A stretch of DNA of 64,000 bases from Psychrobacter sp. DAB_AL43B (GTDB taxonomy: Bacteria; Pseudomonadota; Gammaproteobacteria; Pseudomonadales; Moraxellaceae). Every line of letters starts with the position of its first letter. Positions within the stretch are counted from its first letter, which is position 1. Shown here piece by piece: positions 9,254 to 18,800 of the stretch. The position numbers were made by a program, and so were the translations under genes. Location: the NCBI RefSeq assembly GCF_900168255.1, contig NZ_LT799838.1:2356001-2420000 (forward strand), in the 5' to 3' direction. The notes below the pieces were generated by a model. That model did no database searches and was not told the origin of the DNA. It saw nothing but the letters and a program-made list of their open reading frames with translations.

Positions 9254-12088
9254 ATGACAACAAATCAGCGTCCAGAAGACATCGCCCGAGACAATATTGA
9301 TCGCCAACTTAAACAAGCTGGTTGGTTGGTACAGAAACTCAAGGACTATAATCCTAATGCCGGTCTAGGGGTTGCGGTTAGGGAGTATCCAACTAGCACG
9401 GGCCCTGCTGATTATGTGCTATTCATAGATAGAGAAGCTGTCGGTATCATTGAGGCAAAAGCTGAAGACTATGGGCAGAAGATAACGACGGTTGAAGAAC
9501 AAAGCGCGCGCTATGCCACTAGCGACTTTAAGCATATTGATGAAGCAGATATTGCTTTTCTGTATGAGTCTACTGGTGTTATTACTCGCTTTACCAATCA
9601 AAATGACCCTAATCCTCGCTCACGAGAAGTCTTCAACTTTCATCGTCCAGAGACGCTAGAAAAATGGTTTGCCGAGGGCAAGAACACTTTACGTAAGCAA
9701 CTGCAAGTAATCCCTCCGTTAAATCCAAATAATCTGCCAGCTTCAGAGCTTGATCTGCGAGACTGTCAAGAGCGTGCTATTGTCAATATAGAAAAGTCAT
9801 TCGCTGAGGCTCGTCCGCGCGCATTGATTCAGATGGCGACAGGCGCAGGTAAAACGTATACGGCTATCAGTATTATGTACCGGTTGCTTAAATATACTGG
9901 CAAGCGACGTATTTTATTTTTGGTAGATACCATCAACCTAGGCGAGCAAGCCGAACAGGAGATGATTGTATTCTCGCCACATGATGACAATCGCAAGTTT
10001 ACCGAACTTTATAACGCGCAAATTATTACCTCGCCACACGTCCCGTCAGGTGTCCAAGTCTATATCTGCACTATTCAGCGTATGTACTCTATCCTCAAAG
10101 GTGAGCCGCTAGACCAAGCATTGGAGCAAGAAGGTCTAGAGGAGTATGAGAAACATATCAAAGAGCCATTGCCCGTGGTTTACAACAGCGCCATTCCTCC
10201 TGAGTTTTTTGACTTTATATTTATTGACGAGTGTCATCGCTCTATCTATAACTTATGGCGTCAAGTGCTTGATTATTACGATTCGTTTTTGATCGGTCTG
10301 ACAGCGACTCCTGATAGCCGTACCTTTGGGTTTTTTAATCAAAACGTCGTCAGTGAGTATACCCACGAAGAAGCAGTCGCTGATGGGGTCAATGTAGGCA
10401 ATGAGGTCTATTTAATAGAGACCAAAATCACTAAGGAAGGCGCAAAACTAACGGCTGAAGAGCTGATAGAACACAGAGAAAAAGTCACTCGTAAAAAACG
10501 CTGGGAGATGCAAGATCAGGAAGAAGAATACACTGCCAAGCAATTAGACAAAAACATTGTCAATCCAAGTCAAATTCGTACGGTAATCAGAAGCTTTAAA
10601 GATAGCTTGCCCAGTATTTTCCCTGCGCGTAACGAAGTACCTAAAACTTTAATCTTTGCCAAAAGTGACAGCCACGCTGACGATATCATCAATATTGTCC
10701 GAGAGGAATTCGCTAAAGGAAACGAGTTTTGCAAAAAAATAACTTATAAAGCGGGCCAAGATAGAGTCGATGATGAGGGCGAAATCACTGAAGAAGGTGA
10801 AGCGGCCAAAACCGTACTGGCGAACTTCCGTAATAGCTATAATCCTCGTATTGCGGTTACGGTTACCATGATAGCCACAGGTACAGATGTAAAACCGCTT
10901 GAATGTCTGCTCTTTATGCGTGATGTCAAAAGCCGCAATTTCTTTGAGCAAATGAAAGGCCGTGGCACACGTACTCTCGATAAAGAAGGCCTACAAAAGG
11001 TCACTCCTAGCGCTAGGAGTGCCAAGACGCATTACGTCATCGTCGATGCTATCGGTGTCACTAAGTCGCTAAAAACCAGTAGTAGTCAGTTAGATACCAA
11101 GAAATCCGCAAGCTTTCGTGACCTCGCTACGGGTATCATGATGGGTCAATCTGACACTGATACGGTCAGCTCATTTGCCAGTCGCTTAAAACGTCTTGAT
11201 ATTGCTTTGGAGCCTGAGCAACACGCTACGGTAGAAAAAGTCACTGGCGGTGTGCCATTAAGTGAATTGGTTAAACGCCTATTTACTGCTATCGATATCG
11301 ATCTCGTGCATGAATCAGCCTGCCAGCTTGAGGGTATCAGTTTAGACGCGACGCCTAGTGATAAATCTATGAAGAAAGCGCAGCATAAACGCGTGAAAGA
11401 AGCCAGCAGATGGCTCAATGGTGAGTTAATCACAGAGCTTGAAGAGATCAGACGAGAAAGTGAGCAGAAAATTGATCACCTGAACATCGATGAGGTAACT
11501 AATATAGGTTGGGAAACCGATCAAGTTGAAAAAGCCGAGAGTCTTGTCAACCGATTTACTGATTATATAGAAGCCAATAAAGACAATATTACGGCGCTAC
11601 AAATCTTGTATAATCAGCCGCATCATCGTCAGGCACTCAGTTTTGCGATGATAAAAGAGCTATATGAAGCGATTAAAGCAAGCAAGCCGCCCTTAGCCAT
11701 ATTCAGTGTTTGGGAAGCGTACTCCATCATCGATGGTGTTACGTCGCAAAAGGTGGAAGACGAGTTAACGGCTCTGGTTAGTTTGGTGCGCCGTGTGGTC
11801 GGTATTGATGATAAGCTAACGCCTTTTGACAATACGGTACGTAAAAACTTTCAAGATTGGGTGTTTGCCCACAACGCAAGAAGTAAAAGCCCCTTTACAG
11901 TGACCCAGATGGAGTGGTTACGATTGATTCGTGACCATGTGACGACCTCGTTTGCGATAGCTTCAGATGACTTTGAGCTAACACCGTTTAATCAATATGG
12001 CGGTCTAGGCGAAGCTTATGAGGTGCTGAGTGAAGGTTTGGACTTTGACGAATTACTAAACGAAATAAATATTGAGTTAATTGCATGA
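9254..12088 (+). CDS. hsdR: Type I restriction enzyme, R (motor/nuclease) subunit
   Basis: Cuts unmethylated DNA after ATP-driven translocation, in complex with HsdM and HsdS. N-terminal PD-(D/E)xK nuclease: PADYVLFID...GIIEAKAE (Glu-Ala-Lys near residue 66). SF2 helicase motor: Walker A MATGAGKTYTA (about residue 195) and DECH box FIDECHRS (about 323), then TATPD. A helicase C-terminal half ends in MKGRGTRTL. The last 200 residues resemble the EcoEI-type R C-terminal domain. The frame is open back to TTG at 9242 and GTG at 9248; ATG 9254 was chosen as the conventional start, but no strong ribosome-binding sequence decides. Its stop overlaps the hsdS start (ATGA), indicating coupled translation. 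Confidence 0.93.
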   Translation: MTTNQRPEDIARDNIDRQLKQAGWLVQKLKDYNPNAGLGVAVREYPTSTGPADYVLFIDREAVGIIEAKAEDYGQKITTVEEQSARYATSDFKHIDEADIAFLYESTGVITRFTNQNDPNPRSREVFNFHRPETLEKWFAEGKNTLRKQLQVIPPLNPNNLPASELDLRDCQERAIVNIEKSFAEARPRALIQMATGAGKTYTAISIMYRLLKYTGKRRILFLVDTINLGEQAEQEMIVFSPHDDNRKFTELYNAQIITSPHVPSGVQVYICTIQRMYSILKGEPLDQALEQEGLEEYEKHIKEPLPVVYNSAIPPEFFDFIFIDECHRSIYNLWRQVLDYYDSFLIGLTATPDSRTFGFFNQNVVSEYTHEEAVADGVNVGNEVYLIETKITKEGAKLTAEELIEHREKVTRKKRWEMQDQEEEYTAKQLDKNIVNPSQIRTVIRSFKDSLPSIFPARNEVPKTLIFAKSDSHADDIINIVREEFAKGNEFCKKITYKAGQDRVDDEGEITEEGEAAKTVLANFRNSYNPRIAVTVTMIATGTDVKPLECLLFMRDVKSRNFFEQMKGRGTRTLDKEGLQKVTPSARSAKTHYVIVDAIGVTKSLKTSSSQLDTKKSASFRDLATGIMMGQSDTDTVSSFASRLKRLDIALEPEQHATVEKVTGGVPLSELVKRLFTAIDIDLVHESACQLEGISLDATPSDKSMKKAQHKRVKEASRWLNGELITELEEIRRESEQKIDHLNIDEVTNIGWETDQVEKAESLVNRFTDYIEANKDNITALQILYNQPHHRQALSFAMIKELYEAIKASKPPLAIFSVWEAYSIIDGVTSQKVEDELTALVSLVRRVVGIDDKLTPFDNTVRKNFQDWVFAHNARSKSPFTVTQMEWLRLIRDHVTTSFAIASDDFELTPFNQYGGLGEAYEVLSEGLDFDELLNEINIELIA

Positions 12089-13692
12089 TAAATGAAGAAA
12101 GTAAAAAGAATTACCCCACATCTTGGGAGATCGTAAAACTCGGTGACTTTGCTGATAGTGAGAAAGGTAAAAAACCAAAAAATCAGCAGCCTTTGCAAAA
12201 TGAGGAATTTCATCTCCCTTATATAGATATTGAAGCATTTGAAAAAGGTATATTCAAAAGCTTCACTGACGGTGAAAAGTGCATTATTTGTGATGATAGT
12301 GATTTTTTAATGGTATGGGATGGCTCACGTTCAGGACTAGTTGGTAAAGGTCTAAAAGGTGCTTTAGGTAGTACTCTAGTACGTATTAACCTTCCAATGA
12401 TCAACAATCTTTATGGTTATTATTATCTACAATCTAAATATTTAGAAATCAATACTAGAGCAAAAGGTGTTGGTATTCCGCATGTTGACTCTTTTTTATT
12501 ATGGAGTTATGACTTTCCTATTCCTCCAGTAAATGAACAAAACCGTATTGTCGATAAAATTGAAGCGCTATTTTCAGAGGTCGATGCGGGTATCGCTAAT
12601 CTTACTTTAGCCAAACGGCAACTTACGCAATATCGTCAGTCGTTACTTAAGCATGCTTTTGAAGGCAAGCTGACGGCTAGATGGCGTGAAGATTATGCTG
12701 AGAAGCATGGCAAATCATTACCTAGCGCTGATGAGTTACTAGAACAAATTCAAACTGCACGTCAGGACTACTATGACCAGAAAATTACGGATTGGGAGCA
12801 AGCGGTTGAAGCTTGGGAAGAGCAAGATAAGGAAGGCGCGAAACCAAGAAAGCCGAGTGCATTTATAAAGCCAGAAAAAAACTCCTCAGTAAATAACTAT
12901 CTAATAGATTATTTTTATAAAAAAGTAAACTTTTCTGAACTTTACGATGTTTTCATAGGTTCAACTCCTAGTAGAAGTATTTCAGAATATTGGAATGGCG
13001 ATATTAACTGGATTAGTAGTGGTGAAGTGACATTCTCAAATATTCGCTCTACTAAAGAGAAGATTACGCAGTTAGGGTTAGCCAAAACATCTACAAGTGT
13101 TCATCCTATTGGAACTGTTATGCTAGCTATGATTGGTGAAGGAAAAACAAGAGGGCAAGCAAGTATTTTAAAAATTGAGGCGTGTCATAATCAAAATACA
13201 GCTGCTTTAAGGGTTAATAACGATTTACTAAGTTCAGAATATTTATATTTTTACTTATTATATAGCTATGAAATGACAAGAAGGATTGGCTCTGGAAATA
13301 ATCAAAAGGCACTTAACAAAACTGTTATTCAAAACATGACCATACCTATCTGTTCATTTGAAGAGCAAACAGAAATTGCTCAAATTTTAGAAAGACAGAA
13401 TAACGCTATTGAATCCTCAAAACAAACTTTAGATAAATATTTAAAGAAAGCTACTCTACTAAAAACCTCAATCCTTCATAAAGCCTTTCAAGGTAAGCTC
13501 GTACCACAAGACCCTAACAATCCGCCAGCCAGCGAACTATTAGCGCAGATCAAAGCCGAGCGCGAAGCCAAAGCACTGGCTGAAAAGCAGTCGAAACAAG
13601 ATAAAACTGCGTCAAAAAGCAAAGCGAAAACCAAGTCTGCTAAAACGCCAAATAAATCTAAAAAAGATGAGCAGATAACTTTGTCGCTTTAA
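12085..13692 (+). CDS. hsdS: Type I restriction-modification specificity subunit
   Basis: Determines the bipartite DNA target of the type I complex. Two target-recognition domains are visible: TRD1 about residues 10-155 and TRD2 about 280-430. Each is followed by a conserved helical spacer: NEQNRIVDKIEALFSEVD and FEEQTEIAQILERQNNAIES. Each spacer ends in a near-repeat (LLKHAFEGKLTARW; ILHKAFQGKLVPQD). Both TRDs are more AT-rich than the spacers, as expected where TRDs are exchanged by recombination. The C-terminus carries an unusual Lys/Ser/Ala-rich basic tail of about 35 residues. Overlaps hsdR by 4 bp and precedes hsdM by 61 bp. The recognition sequence cannot be deduced. Confidence 0.93.
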   Translation: MINEESKKNYPTSWEIVKLGDFADSEKGKKPKNQQPLQNEEFHLPYIDIEAFEKGIFKSFTDGEKCIICDDSDFLMVWDGSRSGLVGKGLKGALGSTLVRINLPMINNLYGYYYLQSKYLEINTRAKGVGIPHVDSFLLWSYDFPIPPVNEQNRIVDKIEALFSEVDAGIANLTLAKRQLTQYRQSLLKHAFEGKLTARWREDYAEKHGKSLPSADELLEQIQTARQDYYDQKITDWEQAVEAWEEQDKEGAKPRKPSAFIKPEKNSSVNNYLIDYFYKKVNFSELYDVFIGSTPSRSISEYWNGDINWISSGEVTFSNIRSTKEKITQLGLAKTSTSVHPIGTVMLAMIGEGKTRGQASILKIEACHNQNTAALRVNNDLLSSEYLYFYLLYSYEMTRRIGSGNNQKALNKTVIQNMTIPICSFEEQTEIAQILERQNNAIESSKQTLDKYLKKATLLKTSILHKAFQGKLVPQDPNNPPASELLAQIKAEREAKALAEKQSKQDKTASKSKAKTKSAKTPNKSKKDEQITLSL

Positions 13693-13753
13693 TTGCTAAT
13701 GCAAAAGCCATTCAGTTTATCAATACCAGATATCATCCATACGAGAGAAAACC

Positions 13754-15280
13754 ATGAGTGACACAGCAACTCCAAATATTTTATCAAGCAGTCAGCAAAT
13801 GAGCCAAGCCAGCTCTATCGTCTCCAAGGTTTGGAGCTTTTGTAATACCCTACGTGATGATGGCGTCAGCTATGGCGATTATCTAGAACAAATTACTTAT
13901 CTTATCTTTTTAAAAATGGCACACGAATACAGCTTTCCGCCTTATAACCGAGATATTGGCGTACCAGAAGGCTTTGAATGGGATAGCTTGATGAGCAAGT
14001 CAGGTGCAGCGCTCGAAATCCACTATATCCAGTTACTAAGAGAGCTTGGTAAACAAAAAGGCTTGCTTGGTCAAATCTTTACTAAGGCACTAAATAAGAT
14101 TCAAGATCCTGCTAAGCTTGGTCGTCTCATTGACATGATAGACAGCACCAAATGGGTACGACTGGGCACTGATGTCAAAGGCGATATCTACGAAGGTATC
14201 TTGGAGAAAAATGCTGAGGATACCAAATCTGGCGCAGGTCAATACTTTACCCCAAGATCGCTTATTCAAGCCATCGTTGCTTGTATGCAACCCAGTCCTG
14301 ATATTACTATCGCTGATCCAGCAGCGGGCACAGGTGGCTTCTTGCTTGCAGCTTATGATTATATAGAGCAGCATCATAAGCTTGATAAAGAAGAAAAGGA
14401 AAGCCTAAAGCACAATACATTTTCGGGTAATGAAATCGTCGCTAATACTCGCAGACTGTGCTTGATGAATCTATTCTTGCATGGTATTGGTGAGATTGAT
14501 GGTGATAGCCCTATCAGCTCAGATGATGCTTTGATTGGATCAGCAGGTAAAAGTGTCGATATGGTACTTGCTAACCCGCCTTTCGGCAAAAAAAGTAGCA
14601 TAACCGTCACGAACGACGAAGGCGAACAAGAAAAAGAAGATTTTGTTTATAACCGTCAAGATTTCTGGGCGACGACCTCTAATAAACAGGTTAATTTCCT
14701 ACAACATATTTACACTATGCTCAAGATCAATGGCAAAGCAGGTGTCGTTTTACCTGATAACGTCTTGTTCGAAGGTGGTGCTGGCGAGACTGTCCGTAAA
14801 AAGCTACTAGAAGTAACCAACCTGCATACGATTTTGCGTCTCCCAACAGGCATCTTTTATGCCAATGGCGTTAAAGCAAACGTCTTATTCTTTGACAACC
14901 ATCCTGCTCAAGAAGATGCCGTCACTAAAGACGTATGGATATACGATTACCGTACCAACGTTCATCACACCCTTAAACGCAAACCGATGACGCTTGAGCA
15001 TCTACAAGACTTCATCACTTGTTATAACGCTGACAATATCCATGAGCGTATCGAAACCTATGATCCTGAAACCAACCCTACCGGACGCTGGCGCAAATAC
15101 AGTATCGAGGACATTAAAAAGCGTGATAAAACTAGCCTAGATATTTCATGGTTAAAAGACGACTCATTAACAGACCTAGATAACCTACCTGACCCTGAAG
15201 ATCTAGCTAGCGATATTATCGATAATATTGAAGCTGGGCTGGCAAGCTTCCGTGCAGTTTTGGATGAGCTTGAGGGTTAG
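13754..15280 (+). CDS. hsdM: Type I restriction-modification methyltransferase subunit
   Basis: N6-adenine methyltransferase that protects host sites and forms the HsdM2-HsdS core. It has the SAM-binding motif DPAAGTGGFLLAA (about residue 188) and the catalytic motif NPPFG (about 273). The N-terminal helical HsdM domain (LEQITYLIFLKMAHEY) and the segment GAGQYFTPRSLI, seen in most HsdM proteins, are both present. The length of 508 residues is normal. The order R-S-M is less common than R-M-S or M-S-R. The start is preceded by GAGAG. The operon ends at the inverted-repeat terminator just downstream. Confidence 0.95.
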   Translation: MSDTATPNILSSSQQMSQASSIVSKVWSFCNTLRDDGVSYGDYLEQITYLIFLKMAHEYSFPPYNRDIGVPEGFEWDSLMSKSGAALEIHYIQLLRELGKQKGLLGQIFTKALNKIQDPAKLGRLIDMIDSTKWVRLGTDVKGDIYEGILEKNAEDTKSGAGQYFTPRSLIQAIVACMQPSPDITIADPAAGTGGFLLAAYDYIEQHHKLDKEEKESLKHNTFSGNEIVANTRRLCLMNLFLHGIGEIDGDSPISSDDALIGSAGKSVDMVLANPPFGKKSSITVTNDEGEQEKEDFVYNRQDFWATTSNKQVNFLQHIYTMLKINGKAGVVLPDNVLFEGGAGETVRKKLLEVTNLHTILRLPTGIFYANGVKANVLFFDNHPAQEDAVTKDVWIYDYRTNVHHTLKRKPMTLEHLQDFITCYNADNIHERIETYDPETNPTGRWRKYSIEDIKKRDKTSLDISWLKDDSLTDLDNLPDPEDLASDIIDNIEAGLASFRAVLDELEG

Positions 15281-15307
15281 TTGTTTTTGATTGTCTAACG
15301 TAGATGT

Positions 15308-15344
15308 AAAAAAGACGCCTATATATTTTATAGACGTCTTTTTT
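15308..15344. terminator. Bidirectional terminator between hsdM and the secreted protein gene
   Basis: AAAAAAGACG-(C)-CTATA and TATAG-ACGTCTTTTTT form a stem with an A-run on one side and a T-run on the other. It would serve hsdM (plus) and the convergent minus-strand gene ending at 15366. Confidence 0.8.
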
Positions 15345-15365
15345 ATTCGCTTGAATATATTTGGC

Positions 15366-15755
15366 TTACATACAGAATTTTCGCGCGAGATTATTTACTA
15401 CCTGTTGAGGTATTATGTAATCAGCTACTGCTTTGTCTAAACTTTTAGAGTCTTTGTCACCCTCTATTCTCGAATATCGAGGATTGTCACAATTCACGTT
15501 AATAATTCCTCTGAATCCGCTCATTTTACCGTTAGCTGTTAATGCTACTAACATAGTTGATGGTATATTTTGTTTAGCGCCAATATAACTCTCAACAGTC
15601 ATTGGATAAGCCGTCCAAAGCGTTGAATAAACGCCTTCATGTTTGTCATCAAGTATAGTTATACCTTTAGGAAAACTAGGCGCTGCTACAGCAACAGTAG
15701 AGATAAGAGATGAAAGTGTTAAAACAGCTATAGATAGTAAAAAAGGCGATTTCAT
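15366..15755 (-). CDS. Small secreted hypothetical protein
   Basis: About 129 residues starting at MKSPFLLS; this start has TTGGAG upstream at good spacing, whereas the longer frame beginning 11 codons earlier does not. A clear Sec signal peptide (LLSIAVLTLSSLISTVAVAA) ends in an Ala-Ala cleavage site, so the mature protein of about 105 residues should be periplasmic or secreted. Two Cys (NVNCDNP and the C-terminal KFCM) could form a disulfide. No domain was recognised. It sits alone between the type I system and the STAND gene, and nothing in the sequence ties it functionally to either. Confidence 0.65.
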   Translation of the reverse strand: MKSPFLLSIAVLTLSSLISTVAVAAPSFPKGITILDDKHEGVYSTLWTAYPMTVESYIGAKQNIPSTMLVALTANGKMSGFRGIINVNCDNPRYSRIEGDKDSKSLDKAVADYIIPQQVVNNLARKFCM

Positions 15756-15829
15756 AGTCGCTCCAATATTAGGATTAATGTTACGCAATTATTGCTTAGT
15801 AAATATAGCACAATAGAAGTCGCTAAACG

Positions 15830-18800
15830 CTAGCTAAGCAACCCGTTTTCAAGGTGCTTAGAAGCCTGTCTAACTGCATAGCCATCCGACTTTAATAAAT
15901 CATCCCAAATATCTAAGCATACATTCAAAATACCTTCATCCTCATCATCAACCGCTTCATCATATATTCTTTGCAGTATCTTAGTTAGTCTATCCATTTC
16001 ACTATGAACACTCTGTTTAGCTTCAGCGGATAAAGTAGATGTAGCTATTTCAGAGAATAACTGTAATAACATACTTTTATAGCCTTCTAGGTTTAAAACA
16101 TGATTCTCTAAAGCATAAAACAAGTGATATATCTTTCTATGTGCTGTTTGGGAGTTCATGTAAATATCTAATAGTTCCTCGGTAACTCCTTTATTCCAAA
16201 AGTTCTTCTCTCGAACAGAATGTAGCAAGTTATCTCTTACTTTCTGCGAGCTATCATTAATTAAGGATCTGTATACATTCACTAATTTGTGCTCTTGCTC
16301 TGCGTAATCGTCCACCGTTAGAAATTGAACTAGAACTTCGGCAATACCTAGCTTAACTGACTCATCAGCTGTTAAAACAGATGATACCTCATTCTCAAAT
16401 AAACCATTAAAAAGGTAGCGTGCAAAAACTTGTATGCCAGCCTGCTTACGAACCTCTTCATATTCAGAAATAAGCATGAGTTTAACTAATGCCACATACT
16501 GCTCTCTAAAGTCATCTGTAAAAGCTGAATTAAAAAAATGATAAGATTCATAAGCACAGCTCATTCTTAAGTCAGATTTACATAAATCTAGAAACCTTTG
16601 CAATGCATAATTTATGTCGTAATTTAAGAAAGGAGTCAATAATCTGACTGCTACTATTTTTACAGCCGGATGAGGATCATTTATAGCAGAGTCAATCAAA
16701 CTCAAATTATCCCGTGCATACTCTTCATTATCCCAAAATATTTTGGCAATACCACCGTATGCAATCCCTCTATAACAGTTTATAGAATTTTGCATTAGAC
16801 TCTCAGCAGTGGTGTATTCAGCATGATCTCCCTCTTTAGGGTCATATACATTGAGCTTGTTATTGTTAGGATTGGATGAGTGAAGAGCGATTCCAATAAG
16901 CTTATTAAGCATATCAGGATAGTCTATAATCTTTGGAGTATCTGCTAATAATCTTGTCAGTGCTTGGCTCTCATTAAAACCTTCAAAATGCCTAATAACT
17001 TTATAACGAAGGTCTAACGGGCAAGGTTGCCAGTTTTCCTTGAAATCTTTAGCTAAATTAGATGAATTGTTATCTGCTAATCCATAGCAAATATTTTCAA
17101 TAAACTCTTTATTAATATTCTTTGGCAGTGTTAATGCCAGTTTTGCAAATCTCGCAGGTTCGTTTTTTACTGCTGTACTCAAGCTTTGTGCAAACATTCG
17201 TATGCTAGACTCTGCAATCACATCAGTACTTACAGCTTTCATTTTCCATGTATCGAAGCGTTTCTCATCATTCAGTATGATTTTTTTCCAAGCTTTATCA
17301 GATAGTTTGTTTACTTTTATTAAAGGCGATGTGAGAACACCACCAAAAGTTGGGTCATGAGAATAAAAGTAAGTATCACTATAACCTTCAAATCGTCTTT
17401 GTAGAACATTATATAAGTCTATGGATCGTTTGCTAATACGATGATTATCAAGTTTATTGAGTAAGAAGTATTGGGCTTCTCCCCAATAACTTGTCCAAAA
17501 GTTTCCAAATTTTCTTCTTATTTCTAAAGCATATTTTATACTATCAATATTCTTGTTAAGACCAACATCAAATATTGCAAGTTCAAGATGGTTGAACGTT
17601 TCTTTCTCACAATGAGGCGAAAACTTTTCAATCAATTTCCCAGACAGCACCCATTTTGGCTCTTCATAATCATTCCCACAAGCTAACCTAGTAGTAGGAT
17701 TATCGAGTAGCCATTTAATAACTTGATCAGAATACTTAATAGTTAAGTTAAGCAGAAGATTTGCAATAATGTGCTCTACAACTGGATGCTTATTCGTTAA
17801 ATATAATGTCAGTAAATTGAATAGCTCATTTGGTTTATCTGTATATTGTTTACCTGCTTCGAAAAGGATACCTAATACACCTCTTATTAAAAAATCTCTA
17901 TGTTCATTAAATAGAAGTCTGTCTCTGTAAAGCCATATCCTTGTATAAGAGTTTTCATCAATCGAGCTACTAATTATTTTAAAAACCTGAGGCATTAACT
18001 TTTCAAGAACATCGTAAGGCAAAGCTTCTGAAATACTTTCTAAGTCTTCGATCTGACCTTCTCTCCATACCTTTCGATGTAGATAGTTATCTAACTCTTC
18101 AGATTCTTTAATCTCAAAACTAGAGTCTGTTAATTCTTCTTTATAACTTTCTATGATTAACTGTATCAATTCAATTGCCTTCCTTGGATGATTTTTTGAT
18201 AACTCATTCCAATTGATATAATTAACTGAACAACCTAGTTGTAAGAGCCTTTTACGTACTATAAACATCGCTTCTGAGTCGTCTTGGATATTCCAATTCA
18301 AAGCAGAGTAGCATCTATTATTCCATTGCTCAGATAAACCAATAAATGGCTCAATTTCCTTTATAACAATGCCAGGTGCTTTGTCAGCTATAGAAATTAA
18401 TAATCGAATAGCTAGATCCATTTGCGAGTCAGATCCATTTAGCCATCTAGAAATCACATTTTGTTCTGAAAGTACCTCGACTATTTGCGGGTGTCCAAAA
18501 CAAGCATGGTCAATAAAAGGCTGACTTAATTCTTCATTGTCTATTAGACTTATTATTAGGTGGCGTAATGGCGCTTTAATAGTTGTAACTTCACCAATCA
18601 CATTGATAGCTAAGTACTTAATATGAAAACGAATATCAGTACTATTGAGCAAAGCTAAAGCATTTTTACAAAACACTGATTGTTTAGATTGGGCCAATAG
18701 CTTCAGAGCATACTTAATGTGCTCTCTACGGGTGAGTGTTTGTTCAGACTTTGAACCAATCTCTTCAAGCAGCGCATCACTTGACCGTTGAGCGGTATCA

